64,000 bases of DNA from Choristoneura fumiferana (Eukaryota; Arthropoda; Insecta; Lepidoptera; Tortricidae), in NCBI RefSeq assembly GCF_025370935.1, contig NC_133473.1:3365132-3429131 (forward strand). Direction: 5' to 3'. A program made the position numbers and the translations under genes. The notes under the pieces are model-generated. The model made no database searches and was not told where the DNA came from. It saw only the letters and a program-made list of their open reading frames with translations. Below are positions 52,683 to 62,934 of the stretch, piece after piece (position 1 is the first letter of the stretch; every line of letters begins with the position of its first letter).

Positions 52683-52871
52683 TGCCCTTAGTGTAAGTTT
52701 TCGGTTACAAAATACGTCTCGATCGCGCTTGCGTTCAAACCTCAATTTGTATGCAAACACGAACAGCGCCTCTAGCGGAACGTTTGGGATGTTCGTGTTT
52801 CCATACAAATTGAGGTTTTAACGCGAACGCGATCGAGACGTATTTTGTACCGAAAACTTACACTAAGGGCA
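52683..52871. mobile_element. ~190-bp palindromic MITE, copy 3
   Basis: Same termini and arms as copies 1 and 2, one base shorter (TTTTGTACCG instead of TTTTGTAACCG in the right arm). It lies 0.7 kb from copy 2. Confidence 0.8.
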
Positions 52872-52981
52872 CGGGAGAATTTTACGACAAAGTCCTTCTA
52901 AAGTACCTAACATTACTAGATTCGTCTAACTCTAACATAATTACGGCAAATGTCGGAAAACTATGTAACGCTTAATCCTTA

Positions 52982-53124
52982 GGCCCTGTTCACATTCTTC
53001 CTGTAAAACCGAACCAGTAGCGATACATTGCGGGGTCACAATCCAAACGAGTTACATAAGATCGATCGAGTACCGCAGTGTCATGCTACTGGAACAGTTT
53101 TACTGGAATAATGTGAACAGGGCC
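52982..53124. mobile_element. MITE, PIF/Harbinger-like (TTA duplication)
   Basis: GGCCCTGTTCACATTCTTCC at the left is mirrored by AATAATGTGAACAGGGCC at the right, with arms continuing through GTAAAAC.G..CCAGTAGC. TTA flanks both ends (52979-52981, 53125-53127). A three-base TTA duplication with GG-starting termini is the PIF/Harbinger pattern. 143 bp, non-coding. Confidence 0.7.
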
Positions 53125-53127
53125 TTA

Positions 53128-53780
53128 GACTTTATGATGTAATAGTTCAAAAGTGGGCCGTAGTTTTTCTTTGAACGTGTGAAATATTAGGGTACGGACA
53201 TGTACAAATTATGTTATAAACCTGAGCCAAAGTCGATATTTGAAAATAAATCTAGCTATCGCGTGACGCAAGCAATAATTCTTTTTTTCTGTCTTTTCTT
53301 TATAACTCTTTCATGGTCTACCTCGAACGAATTAGTTACTCTTGATTGTTTAGTTATGAAACAATTAGGAAGTAGGTAAGAATTTACCATAAAACTCATT
53401 TTTCTGAAACGAACTTTTCTAAAGCTTGTCTTAGAAGGATCTCAAAAAGTTTACTTGTCAATTACCGTCATTGTCCCTAAAATGCATTTTCTCATATATT
53501 AGCGCAAATTTTCTGATAGTATTATGTATTTTATTATTTAAATTGGGGTTTTGTACCGCGTACCTTGATTTTAGAGAAGCTCGATATCGTCTCGTGATCA
53601 TGGCGCACGCAACTGTAACAAAGCCAGAATCAAATCATAAAATTAGTAATGATGTCTAAAACATTGTTTGGTTTGCTCTTTTTTTCATATTATGCACCGT
53701 ATTTGTACTGCATATGTTTATGAATAAACGTGAAAAAGATTAGGTAGTATAAATTTGGGAAAATGCACTAACCTACATAG
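53128..53780. other. Intergenic, no gene seen
   Basis: AT-rich without recognised repeats or coding motifs. Confidence 0.35.
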
Positions 53781-53960
53781 TCATCATCATCATCATGTCA
53801 GCCGAAAGACGTCCACTGCTGGACATAGGCCTCCCCCAAGGCTCTCCACTCAGACCGGTCTTGTGCTTTCCGCATCCACCGCGATCCCGCGATCTTAACC
53901 AAGTCGTCGCTCCATGTTGTTGGAGGCCTACCGACAGCTCGTCTCAGCCCGTCTCGTACC
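53781..53960 (-). mobile_element. RTE-like LINE 3' end
   Basis: On the minus strand it reads RRAVGRPPTTWSDDLVKIAG, then SRWMRKAQDRSEWRALGEAY and (GAT)n tail, with the GTCCAGCAGTGGACGTC word. The (GAT)n begins in an ATGATGATGATGATGA run. 5'-truncated. Confidence 0.65.
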
Positions 53961-54100
53961 TACATAGTGTACCTACATTTCAAAAAAGTGAAAATTATGA
54001 GAAAATCGGTTCGGCGAACAAAATCCCTTTTAATTTACCTTTTTACACTATTCGAGTGTATATTTTGCATGGGTCTAACGTTTGTATCCTCTCACGATTA

Positions 54101-55664
54101 CAGTAGCGATCAGAAGTATTTTGACAAATGAAAATCTTTTTTCATTTTGATTAATACTGTAATTATGTAAGAATAATTTAGAAATACATAAACTGAGCCT
54201 ATGCTTCTTGCTTTTGCACTTATCATTACTACAAAAAAAACAAGAAAAACTTTAATTATTCAGTTCAGGCGCTCAAATATATTTTGACATTTACAATCTA
54301 TTGACCTTGCCGAGCTGATGATTTGTTAAAATGAACTATTTGCTTAATACTTCGTAGCAAAGCCACTGGCCTTCCTTACTGCAGCACATCGAGCTGGCAT
54401 AGAGTCGACTAACTTCTGTATGCGTTCATAAGGTATGTTCGCCCACTGAAAAAAGCCTCTTTGTTAGAGTAATTTCTGCATCTTACTCTGCGATCTAGCT
54501 CTTCCACAATTGTTCAATGGGATTTAGATCTGCACTTTGACTCGGCCATTCAAAAACCTTTACCTTTTACGCTTTAAGAATGCCTGGATATGTTTGGATT
54601 TATGTTTGGGGTCATTATCGTGCTGAAAAACACAGCGAGGTGGCGTATTTTCTTTAGCATAAGGTAGCATGTGTGTATTGGGTATTTTTTCGTACACAAA
54701 TCGGTCTATTATCCATCAATTCTTACGAGGAGGCCGACTCCATGGCGAGAAAAGCATCCCCAAACCATCACATTTCTACCACCATGCTTGACTGTGGGTA
54801 CTTGGTAACGTACATCGTGTCGATTATGTGTGGACGTCGCACGTACTTGATGCCATCCAACGACATTAAATTAAACTTACTCTCGTCACTCCATAAATTT
54901 TTTGACCAATCAGTAACTTGTCCACGACTTGTGACGAATTTCGAACGCTAATCTCGCCTTCTTATTCTTGCCCGAATTATGTGGCTTTTTAGACGGGCGT
55001 TGGCCATATTATAATCCTTGCTCTCTCAGGCGTCGTTTAACAGTGGAAACATGAATATTTATGTTAATTTTTTTAATTCGCCTTTGATCGCCTCTGCAGA
55101 TTTTCGCGGATTTTCTGCGGGCAGTTTTTGATTACCCGATCAGTTGTTGAAGTAGTTTTTCGAGACGACCAAGCGGTCCAAGTGTCCTTAACAAGCCTAG
55201 AAGCCTAGGCTTGTTAAGGACAATTGTTTCGAGCCTTAAACAACTTATTCCAAACACTAAAAAGCTACCAAGATACTCTAAAAGTTCGTGAAACTTCAGC
55301 TTGCGACTTGCCCTTTTTGAGTGTAGCTGCAACAGCTGTTTTATATCGTTTGAATATTCTTTGTGTTTCGGCATGTTACAAGCAGTCTACTGATATTTAT
55401 TTATGAAATATTTGTGACATGCACGCTTGCTTGTCTCAATATAAAATGGAAATAATATACCTACTTGTCAAAATATTTTGAACCAGTGAAATGTAAAATT
55501 TTGGGGCCAGTGTTTTAATATTACTACATAAAGAAATTGAACTTTTTACTTAGTTCGAGAAGGTTTTAAGCCATTAATTATTTTAGCAACAAATAAGTAG
55601 GAATAACTAATAGGATAACATAATGTCAAAACTTTTGTTGGAGTCAAATGTTTTGATCGCTACG
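54101..55664 (-). mobile_element. Tc1-like DNA transposon, degraded
   Basis: 1564 bp, normal Tc1 length. CAGTAGCGATCAGAAG at the left mirrors TTTTGATCGCTACG at the right (one base shorter), and TA lies outside both ends (54099-54100, 55665-55666). Short inverted termini and TA target are the Tc1/mariner hallmark. It holds one decayed transposase gene on the minus strand. Confidence 0.85.
54340..55374 (-). pseudogene. Tc1-like transposase pseudogene
   Basis: The N-terminus MPKHKEYSNDIKQ at 55374 is typical for Tc1-like enzymes, with TIVLNKPRLLG further on. The catalytic half continues with WSDESKFNLMSLDGIKYVRR, HGGRNVMVWGCFSRHGVG, CVFQHDNDPKHKSKHIQAFL, and the C-terminal YERIQKLVDSMPARCAAVRK..GFATKY. 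Several frame changes and stops separate these blocks, and the NLWxxL segment is only loosely kept. Not functional. Confidence 0.85.
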
Positions 55665-56082
55665 TAATACCATAAGGACGGACAACTCGCAAAAACTTAA
55701 ATCAAATTAAAGTCAACATTTTACAGTCAAATTTTGTTTTCATAAAAAATAACTAAGCATTCTCTTTTTACTGTGTGTTAAAAACAGAATTATTCAGATT
55801 TTAGTAACAAAAGAAAAACGCCATACAAATGTAAGAAATCGCGGTTACCTATTGTTTACCGAGATATATTCTTTACAGGTTTCTCGCGATGTTTTTTGTG
55901 CGAGCCTTCAACGGAAAAGTTTTGTGTGTAAATAGTATTTATCTAATAAACTAGCATTAAACTTTATGAAATAAAGTATGAAAGTTTATGTATTCATTTT
56001 AGTTATCTTCGAGTCATATTAAGTTTACTCACTCGAGGAAGAAATAAGAACGTAAACCTGACATATTGCTTTTCTTTTTCAG

Positions 56083-56363
56083 GTACCGCAATATGACGAA
56101 GCAAATTTCACCTCAATGCTGAACATTAGTTTACTTTTACGTTCCCAGGGACTTAGCTACAAGCGTCCGCAACACTCACGGACACTGTGCGTAATGCAAC
56201 TGTTGCGCGCAACGTTAAGCAACGCGGTACGAATGGCGCTTCATACTGCCACCATATTTCCTCATTTTTTCTGCTGTCCGTGTCGGGGAATTGCATGGTG
56301 ATCGCAACACTGGCCAGTAATAAACGAATGAGGACAGTAACTAATGTCTATCTACTAAATTTG
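56083..56363 (+). pseudogene. Peptide GPCR exon, CCK/sulfakinin receptor-like, with frame break in TM1
   Basis: Exon with acceptor TTTCTTTTTCAG and donor GTAAGT. From 56083 the frame gives an extracellular N-terminus with two N-glycosylation sites (ANFT, LNIS) and AVRMALHTATIF at the start of TM1. From about 56271 the protein continues in another frame: FFLLSVSGNCMVIATL, then the first intracellular loop NKRMRTVTNVYLLNL. The switch lies at 56257-56271, near a run of six T, and corresponds to two surplus bases or one missing. It could be an assembly error, an allele or a dead gene. The exon joins in phase to 58154. Rhodopsin-family GPCR is well supported; the CCK/sulfakinin class rests on the TVTN.YLLNLAISD pattern. 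Confidence 0.75.
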
Positions 56364-58153
56364 GTAAGTAATTAACATTCAACTAAACACTGATCTAAAG
56401 TAACAAACGAGACGAGACATACTTCGTCTTTTCTGAATACGTTATTAATAGTATTTTCACTCCTTTCTGTCTTATGACATAATTTATCTCGTCTAGTTGG
56501 CTTTGATTTATTTGTGTCGTAAGTATTGCTTTGTAGAATTCGTCATCGACCTCGATAGCAAAAGTATGTATGTAAATCCTAACTAATGTATGAAAAACCT
56601 ATTAACAAAAAAATTAAACCGCCGAAAAAACTGAATCAACAATTAATAAGCCTTTTTTAGTTAACCTTATCTAGGTACTAGTTTGAAGTCGGTGCCTCAG
56701 CACGAGCAAGGAGGAGTGATAGAAGCCTCTGTGTATGGGACATACGGTTCAGAACATGGCAGGCACTATAAAAGGGTCGGCTAGCCTAGGTCGCTTTTAT
56801 TTTTACACAATCAGAGTCCGAATCGCACTTGGCCGCTTTTTTCTTTACGTGGGACATAAACGCTATGCAGTATCGAACTTAATTCAGGCTCTCAAGATTG
56901 TAAGTACTAGTTCACTTTTGAGTTTATTTTGCTTTGCATTCGACTTTGGGGAGGCACTATCTTGCTTCCAGATTCTTGCATTATAAATACGTTAGTATAA
57001 TATTCGACATTAAGTATTAAGTGTTATAGTTGTTACCAAAAGTTGTTTTATCCACTATCACAGAGCCTAAAGTTTCATTAGCTTACTCATGTACTCGTAT
57101 TTTATAGTTTTAAAACCGTCTCAAAGGAGGCTTCTATGTTCGACTTTATGTATTTTTATCTATGTTCACCGATAGCTCCGTTAGTTGAGATATTAATTAT
57201 AATATTTTTCACCTATGATGAGTTCTGTGACATTTCGAGTTTGAAAGTTTTAGAGATGTACCATTTATCGAGTGAAATATCGATTTTTCTTACGAGTTAT
57301 TAGCGCCTGTTTTTTGAAAAAGTTTGCATTATATTAAAAACCAGTTTTTCCGCCCATCGGGACACCGTTTCCTTGTTCTCCTGCTCAATATAATCCTCAA
57401 ACGAATTACCAACTCCCTACTCTAGGAATTCAAAACAGTCTTTTAGACCGTTTCGGCATTTTTGCCAAAAAATAACAACAAACTAACGAGAAACAGTAAA
57501 AAATACAATGCAAAGAAATGCAATGAAGACTCAACTCGTATACAAGGCAGACTCTCAGCGGCAGAAATCTAGCAAGTTTTGTTAAAAATGTAAAATATCT
57601 AAATGTTCATTGTTATTGAATAATGCACCGCGGCAATTGCCGAATTTGCCGATAATGTTGTGTCACGTCACTACTCTGTTCCGTTTCACACATTGCGTCA
57701 TTTAGAAAAAATAAATATTTTTCTATCGTATTCGATATATTTAATATATATATCGTATTTAATGGACATTGATATGGCTATAATATTTAAAATGTACAGT
57801 TTTAAATTTTCATGATTATTTTGCTTCAAACTAGAAATTATTTTTAAAAAATATTTTGCGAACATAGTATGCGTAATTCGGAAAATTTTCAAGTGTCACA
57901 GAACTCATCATAGGTGAAAAATACAATAATAAATCAGGTAAGGTCAGTTTTAAGTAAAAAAATAAAATATTGTGGATCGATTTTTAAATTAATTTTTTTT
58001 CTAATGAACATACTTCCGAGACCACCCATTATCACCAGGTCACTATCCATCAGGATCAAGTGATAATGGGATGCTAGGAAAATTGTGGGCATCAAATTTT
58101 ATAAGCATAAAACAAGAACTATTTTTATATTGTTTTTTTTTTTTTGTCAACAG
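56364..58153 (+). other. GPCR intron
   Basis: 1.8-kb intron between the two receptor exons. At 56800-56850 it has a fragment of the GGTTCCGTA-type end (AGAGTCCGAATCGCACTTGG). Pieces of the 28370 repeat family lie at 57095-57250 and 58000-58110. The acceptor has a long T-run. Confidence 0.5.
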
Positions 58154-58268
58154 GCAATCTCGGACTTTCTGCTGGGGGTGTTTTGCTTGCCCTTCACTCT
58201 GGTCGGTCAGATATATCGGAGGTTCCTTTTTGGAGCCGCTCTCTGCAAACTGATTCCTTTCCTGCAAG
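58154..58268 (+). CDS. Peptide GPCR exon: TM2 to start of TM3
   Basis: Acceptor TTTTTGTCAACAG, donor GTAAGT, 38 codons plus one base. AISDFLLGVFCLPFTLVGQI carries the TM2 Asp. The first extracellular loop (YRRFLFGAALCKL) holds the Cys that forms the conserved disulfide, and IPFLQ begins TM3. The LLGVFC.PFTLVG....F.FG..LCKL pattern fits insect CCK-like/sulfakinin receptors as I know them. The next exon (rest of TM3 with the ERY motif) was not found up to 64000, so the gene probably continues past the window. Confidence 0.8.
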
Positions 58269-58498
58269 GTAAGTTTATTTTGTACAATGTCAAAGATATC
58301 TTTACACTTTACTACCTTATCGTTGTCACCTCATGTTTGAACTTTTGTATAAAATTGTCAGAAGGTATACCGTGACAAGACACTAAAGTGTAAAGATAAA
58401 TTTAAACTTGACTGTACAGCGCACGAGTTAAGACGAGTAAACACTGGAATTTTAAAGTAACGTTTTCTGCAACAAAACTGATATATTGGTAAAAGAAT

Positions 58499-58715
58499 CC
58501 ATACTAATATTATAAATGCGAAAGTGTGTGTGTTTGTATGTTTGTCCGTCTTTCACATCGAAACGGAGCGACGGATCAACGTGATTTTTGGTAGATAGTT
58601 TATGGGCCAGAGAGTTACATAGGCTACTTTTTATCCCGGAAAAATGCACAGTTCCCAACGGAACAGCGCGCGATAACCGAATTCCACGCGGGCGAAGCCG
58701 CGGGCAAAAGCTAGT
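58499..58715 (+). mobile_element. Lep1-like Helitron, complete short copy
   Basis: 217 bp from TCCATACTAATATTATAAAT and GCGAAAGTGTGTGTGTTTG, with CGAAACGGAGCGACGGATCA, to GGGCGAAGCCGCGGGCAAAA then GCTAGT. TC start, GC-rich hairpin and CTAGT end are as described for lepidopteran Lep1-like Helitrons. Non-autonomous. Confidence 0.7.
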
Positions 58716-59910
58716 AGAGAGATATCTCTCCGGGCGGATGTTACGCCCGGGGACCGAAGTCCGAAGGAAGAGCGTCGGAAATTGATATGCGTCCGCGTTG
58801 AGAAACTTTGAAAGCGCGATGTAGGATTCGGTCGGAGTTTCTGTATTTGATTATTAGATGGCGCTAGGAGTCACTACAACATCATTGAATTTATTGAAGC
58901 AATAGCCTTAACCCGTGGCTTCGCCCGCATTAAAAATAGCTTAATGCCGTCTTAACTGAACTGTTGTATATTATGCCCGTGCAATTTGAACTACACAACG
59001 ATAACCACTGGAAGTGGTATTGTCACTCGTCTAGTATCGAAACGGCTGTCGCCAAATACATAAATACGCCGATTGTCTTATATTGCACTTTTATTTTAGT
59101 AAAAACTAGCTTAAAACAACAGACCTAACAATTGAAAACGTACCTTCGAAGGTTATAAATAAAGTTTACTTTAGCCAAGTACAGAAAAAATTTACGACGT
59201 TTGATAAGCTAGATATGATGTTATGTAATTTGGCGAGCAAGTTCAGCTACTCGATAATAGAGGGCTTTATATTCCGTACAAGGAATATTAACCTTAATTA
59301 ACTACAAATCACCTACAAACTAAGGTTGATATTTGTGTCCACGGATCCGTGTTTGTGTCATTTTTGATGGACAAGAGCGTATAGTCATTGTTTTGAAAAT
59401 AGTGCGTAGCACATTAAATGATGAATTAGATTATCTATATCGATAAATATTTAATCATTTGATAAAATAAGACTTGGGAGTCCTTTGACACAGTAAAATT
59501 AACGTGTTAGTTAGAATTTTAGATAAGTGAATTTTATATTACATTATTGCCGAGGCGGAAAAGGCAATCCGTATCCGTGGAATATTTATTGACGGGCAGT
59601 TCGTGGATTCGTATTTACGAATCCGCGAATAACCATTTCCGCTGAGGCATAAAACTACACATTATAGTGCTTTTCTCCAATAATGCGAGGAAATTATTAA
59701 ATTAAATTATTTGGCACGGTTATAAAATTTAAAAGTTTTTGGCATTAAACTTTCCCGCGGTACTTGTTTTTTTTTAAAGTACACGACACGGGTTATAATG
59801 CCTTTTCATAACAAATAATAATTTAATTTAAAATAAAATCGTGATATACGTGATAATCGTGAAATAGCGCTAAGGAAACAACTGAATAAAATAAGGGCTA
59901 CCCGCCAATA
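58716..59910. other. No gene seen
   Basis: 58890-58930 holds another Helitron-like 3' end in minus orientation (CCCGTGGCTTCGCCCGCATT). 59550-59650 has mirrored pieces (GCCGAGGCGGAAA and TTTCCGCTGAGGC), perhaps a small foldback. No receptor exon found. Confidence 0.4.
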
Positions 59911-60039
59911 CAGGGGGCTACTAAAAAATTTGAAAATCGAAGTTCGTATGGTACCGTCCCTCTCACTCTCGTATTAAATAATATTAGCGTCAGGAAAACG
60001 ATATGAGCTTCGATTTTCGAATTTTGTAGTAGCCCCCTG
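59911..60039. mobile_element. MITE with CAGGGGGCTACTA termini
   Basis: CAGGGGGCTACTAAAAAATT..GAAAATCGAAG is mirrored by CTTCGATTTTCGAATTTTGT..AGTAGCCCCCTG. 129 bp, non-coding. Confidence 0.75.
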
Positions 60040-62595
60040 ATTGACAATTTTCGAGTCGTCTAGCTGTCTTAGAACTGTATTTAGTTCAGAATTCGAATAG
60101 TCTTACTGCCAGATTGTTCCAAAATGCTAAAGAAATGTTTACTTAAATTATTGCAAAACAATTTGATATAAATGTATAATATAAAAAAAACAGTTTCATG
60201 AAGCGTGGCCAATTTTTATGAGGTAAAATTAGGTTATAGCTAAGTTTTAAGAATATAAATAAAACGTTAGCTGACTTGAAACCTCTTTAGTTTGAAATGA
60301 CGTACCTACTAACTTTTTAAAACAGATTAGAAGATTTTTAAGAAAAATTCGTAACAAAACGGACACATCCATACAATTATTATAAAATATTATATTTTGG
60401 GGACACATCCGGAGACCCTGTTTTTCCAGCTCGGAATCATGAACTAACTCTACCTTCCAAATTTTATTGAAATCGGAGAGATAAACTCAGGGTACAGCGG
60501 CAGATAGAAATGCCCATATTGCTTATCTGGTTTAAATTATTTTTAACTTTTTACATAGTTCTTTTTATTTACAAGTAATAAAGATTTATTTTCTTTTTTT
60601 TGCAAATTTTACTACAGCGTAGTCGTACGCGTAGCAGCGTTTTTCAGCTCACATAGCATTATCAGTCACTAGCTCTGCTACCATCTAGCACCAAAGTACT
60701 CGTCAAGACGAATCCAACGAGCCCAAACTCGATGTGTTTGTGTCGTTCTATTACTGAACTCTTATGGTCACCTTCTAGCTTCATCATCAGACCCTAGTTA
60801 CCATCTAGAACTAGAGTAATTGTCAAGATTAATCAACCTATCCCACTCGATGGGCTTGTGTCGTTTCATTACATAGTTCTTGTGGCCACCTTCCAGCTTC
60901 ATCATCAGATCAGGTCCATGTTATAAAAATATTGCATTGTCATCCGATTTACACGTGGATGCAAAACTTCAGCTCAATCGGAAACCGGCAAGTGGATCAA
61001 ATTTAACTTGCAAGTTTGTGGTAAAAAAATATTTTTTAATACAAGCTTTTATTTGCCGACTGCTTTTTATCGACTTAACTAGCATTTCCATTCAAACTAC
61101 ATTTGCATACCAAATTTCAAGTCGATGCCATTAACTGTTGAAGAGTTCCGTCCTGCGGAGACGATCCTGGCCGGACTACCAGGATGACACTAACAGATTA
61201 TTGTAATCTCACGCAATTTACAATACAATACAATACAATACAAAGACTTTTTATTGTACACCAGACATAGTAAGCGATACAGAAAACAGATACACAACAC
61301 ACAAGTATTCCAAATTTCAAGTCGATCTGACTGCTGAAAAATGGTCCAATTTAAGTTTCAAGATTTGACTGCAGACAGACAGACAGACAGACAAGGGGAT
61401 AGGTGAAACTAAATAAAAGCTTGTAAAAAAATATAAACATTACCAAATAAACCCGGCCAAGTGTGAGACGAACGCGCACCGATATTAATGTCTCATTATC
61501 ATTCGAGTTTGAGTTTGTATGTTTTAAACGTTTTGGAAATACCCACGAGTATTTAGAACGAAAGCAATACGTGTGTTGTTGTTTGTTGTTTGTTGACCAC
61601 CCCTTACTTTTCGTTTTATCTTTGTAACGGTTTAACACAAAAACCTCACACTCGGCATCATAAATAGAGGAAAATATACTGAATATCAACAAATAATAAC
61701 AGCCGGTCAAGCATGTTTGGTCTTAGAGTAAACATTTGAAATTTATAAATGAAATTATAACAATAAGCAGCGGCGGCCTTAGGGGGTGGCGAACAGGGCA
61801 ATCGCCCTTTAATTTTAATTTTAATTTTGTTTTGTTTGTTGGTGGTGACGGTAACGAAAATACACATTATCCGTAAATTTTAATCGTCTATATGTTATGG
61901 TTTTCTACACAGACCTAGAGAAACGACAGTACGAGTATTAGGGTTGTATTTGTGCCTCTGGGAACGGAACCACAAAACGATAAAATTCTTAAAACCTGCC
62001 AAGAACATGTTAGATCATGCTCAATACACCTATCATATGATCCAATTTTCATGAGTATACCTCTTGTAGTTTTTGAGTAAAATGCCTGCGACAGGACGAA
62101 CGAACAAGACGAAACGATATGACATTTGACATTTGACATTTTCACTACGGAATTAAAGTAATCCCACAAAAAAATTTCATGTTAAATGTTGCCAAGACGA
62201 GACCATGTAGCTCTCACTGTCAAAAGTAATAAGATCTCTTGTAGAGCCAAGTTTCTAACCCTACGTGCCCAGCTCTAAATCTATAAGCCCTAACTTTACA
62301 CTAAAGTTGCGACGAAATACTACAGCAGTAGCTCGTAGCGAGTAGTTCGTAGCGCGTAGCAGCGTTTTCCCGCTATTAATCTCGTAGGCGTGCAAACCGT
62401 GGACTAAACTGGCGAGTCGGCCGCACGAACCTTTTGCAATTCGTCATATGGGCTTGAACTTAAAAATCAATTCAATCTTTTAAATCTTTCCGTGCGGAAA
62501 TGTAGATTTTTAAGTGCAATCCCATATGCGTGCGTGCGTGTGCGTGCGCGTGTGTGCATGCGCGAGTGTATATGTGTGTGTGTTGTGTTCACTTA
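60040..62595. other. Repeat-rich region without genes
   Basis: 60880-61200 and 61310-61430 carry the ACTTGCAAGTTTGTGG / ACAAGCTTTTATTTGCC family also seen at 19452 and 29360. 61222-61300 has the (ACAAT)n retroelement tail seen at 22952. 61440-61480 holds an inverted piece of the GGTTCCGTA-type end. 62520-62585 is a (GT/GC)n-rich tract. No receptor exon recognised. Confidence 0.45.
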
Positions 62596-62750
62596 ATTCA
62601 AAATTCAAAAATTCTAATCATTTATTCAGTAAATAGGCCACAATGGGCAATTTTACGCGTCATTTTTTAAACTACCAGCGCTTTCGGAAAGACCATCATT
62701 GCCAAGAAGAATGCGCCACAAAAAACTTGGCAGAAAGTCATTTTTTCATA
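62596..62750 (-). mobile_element. LINE 3' end (same as 27345)
   Basis: TCATTTATTCAGTAAATAGG, AACTACCAGCGCTTTCGGAA and AGAAGAATGCGCCACAAAAA match the 27345 copy over about 140 bp. Confidence 0.55.
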
Positions 62751-62934
62751 ATAATATAATTACAAATAAAATACTTAAAAACTATAGTATACAATTAAAG
62801 AAAAAAAAATACAAAATAATTATAATACAGGGATGTATGGGGGTCCCTTAGTTACAATACTAAACACTAACTATATCTAAACTATATCTACGTTCAGTGT
62901 AAGTGTAGAATGCTTCCACCGTCATAAATTTTAA

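Noticed and set aside
56157..56363. Alternative acceptor (TTAG at 56153-56156) that would avoid the receptor frame break
   Set aside because: It would drop the glycosylated N-terminus and the start of TM1, and its pyrimidine tract is weaker than that at 56071-56082; kept only as a fallback explanation.
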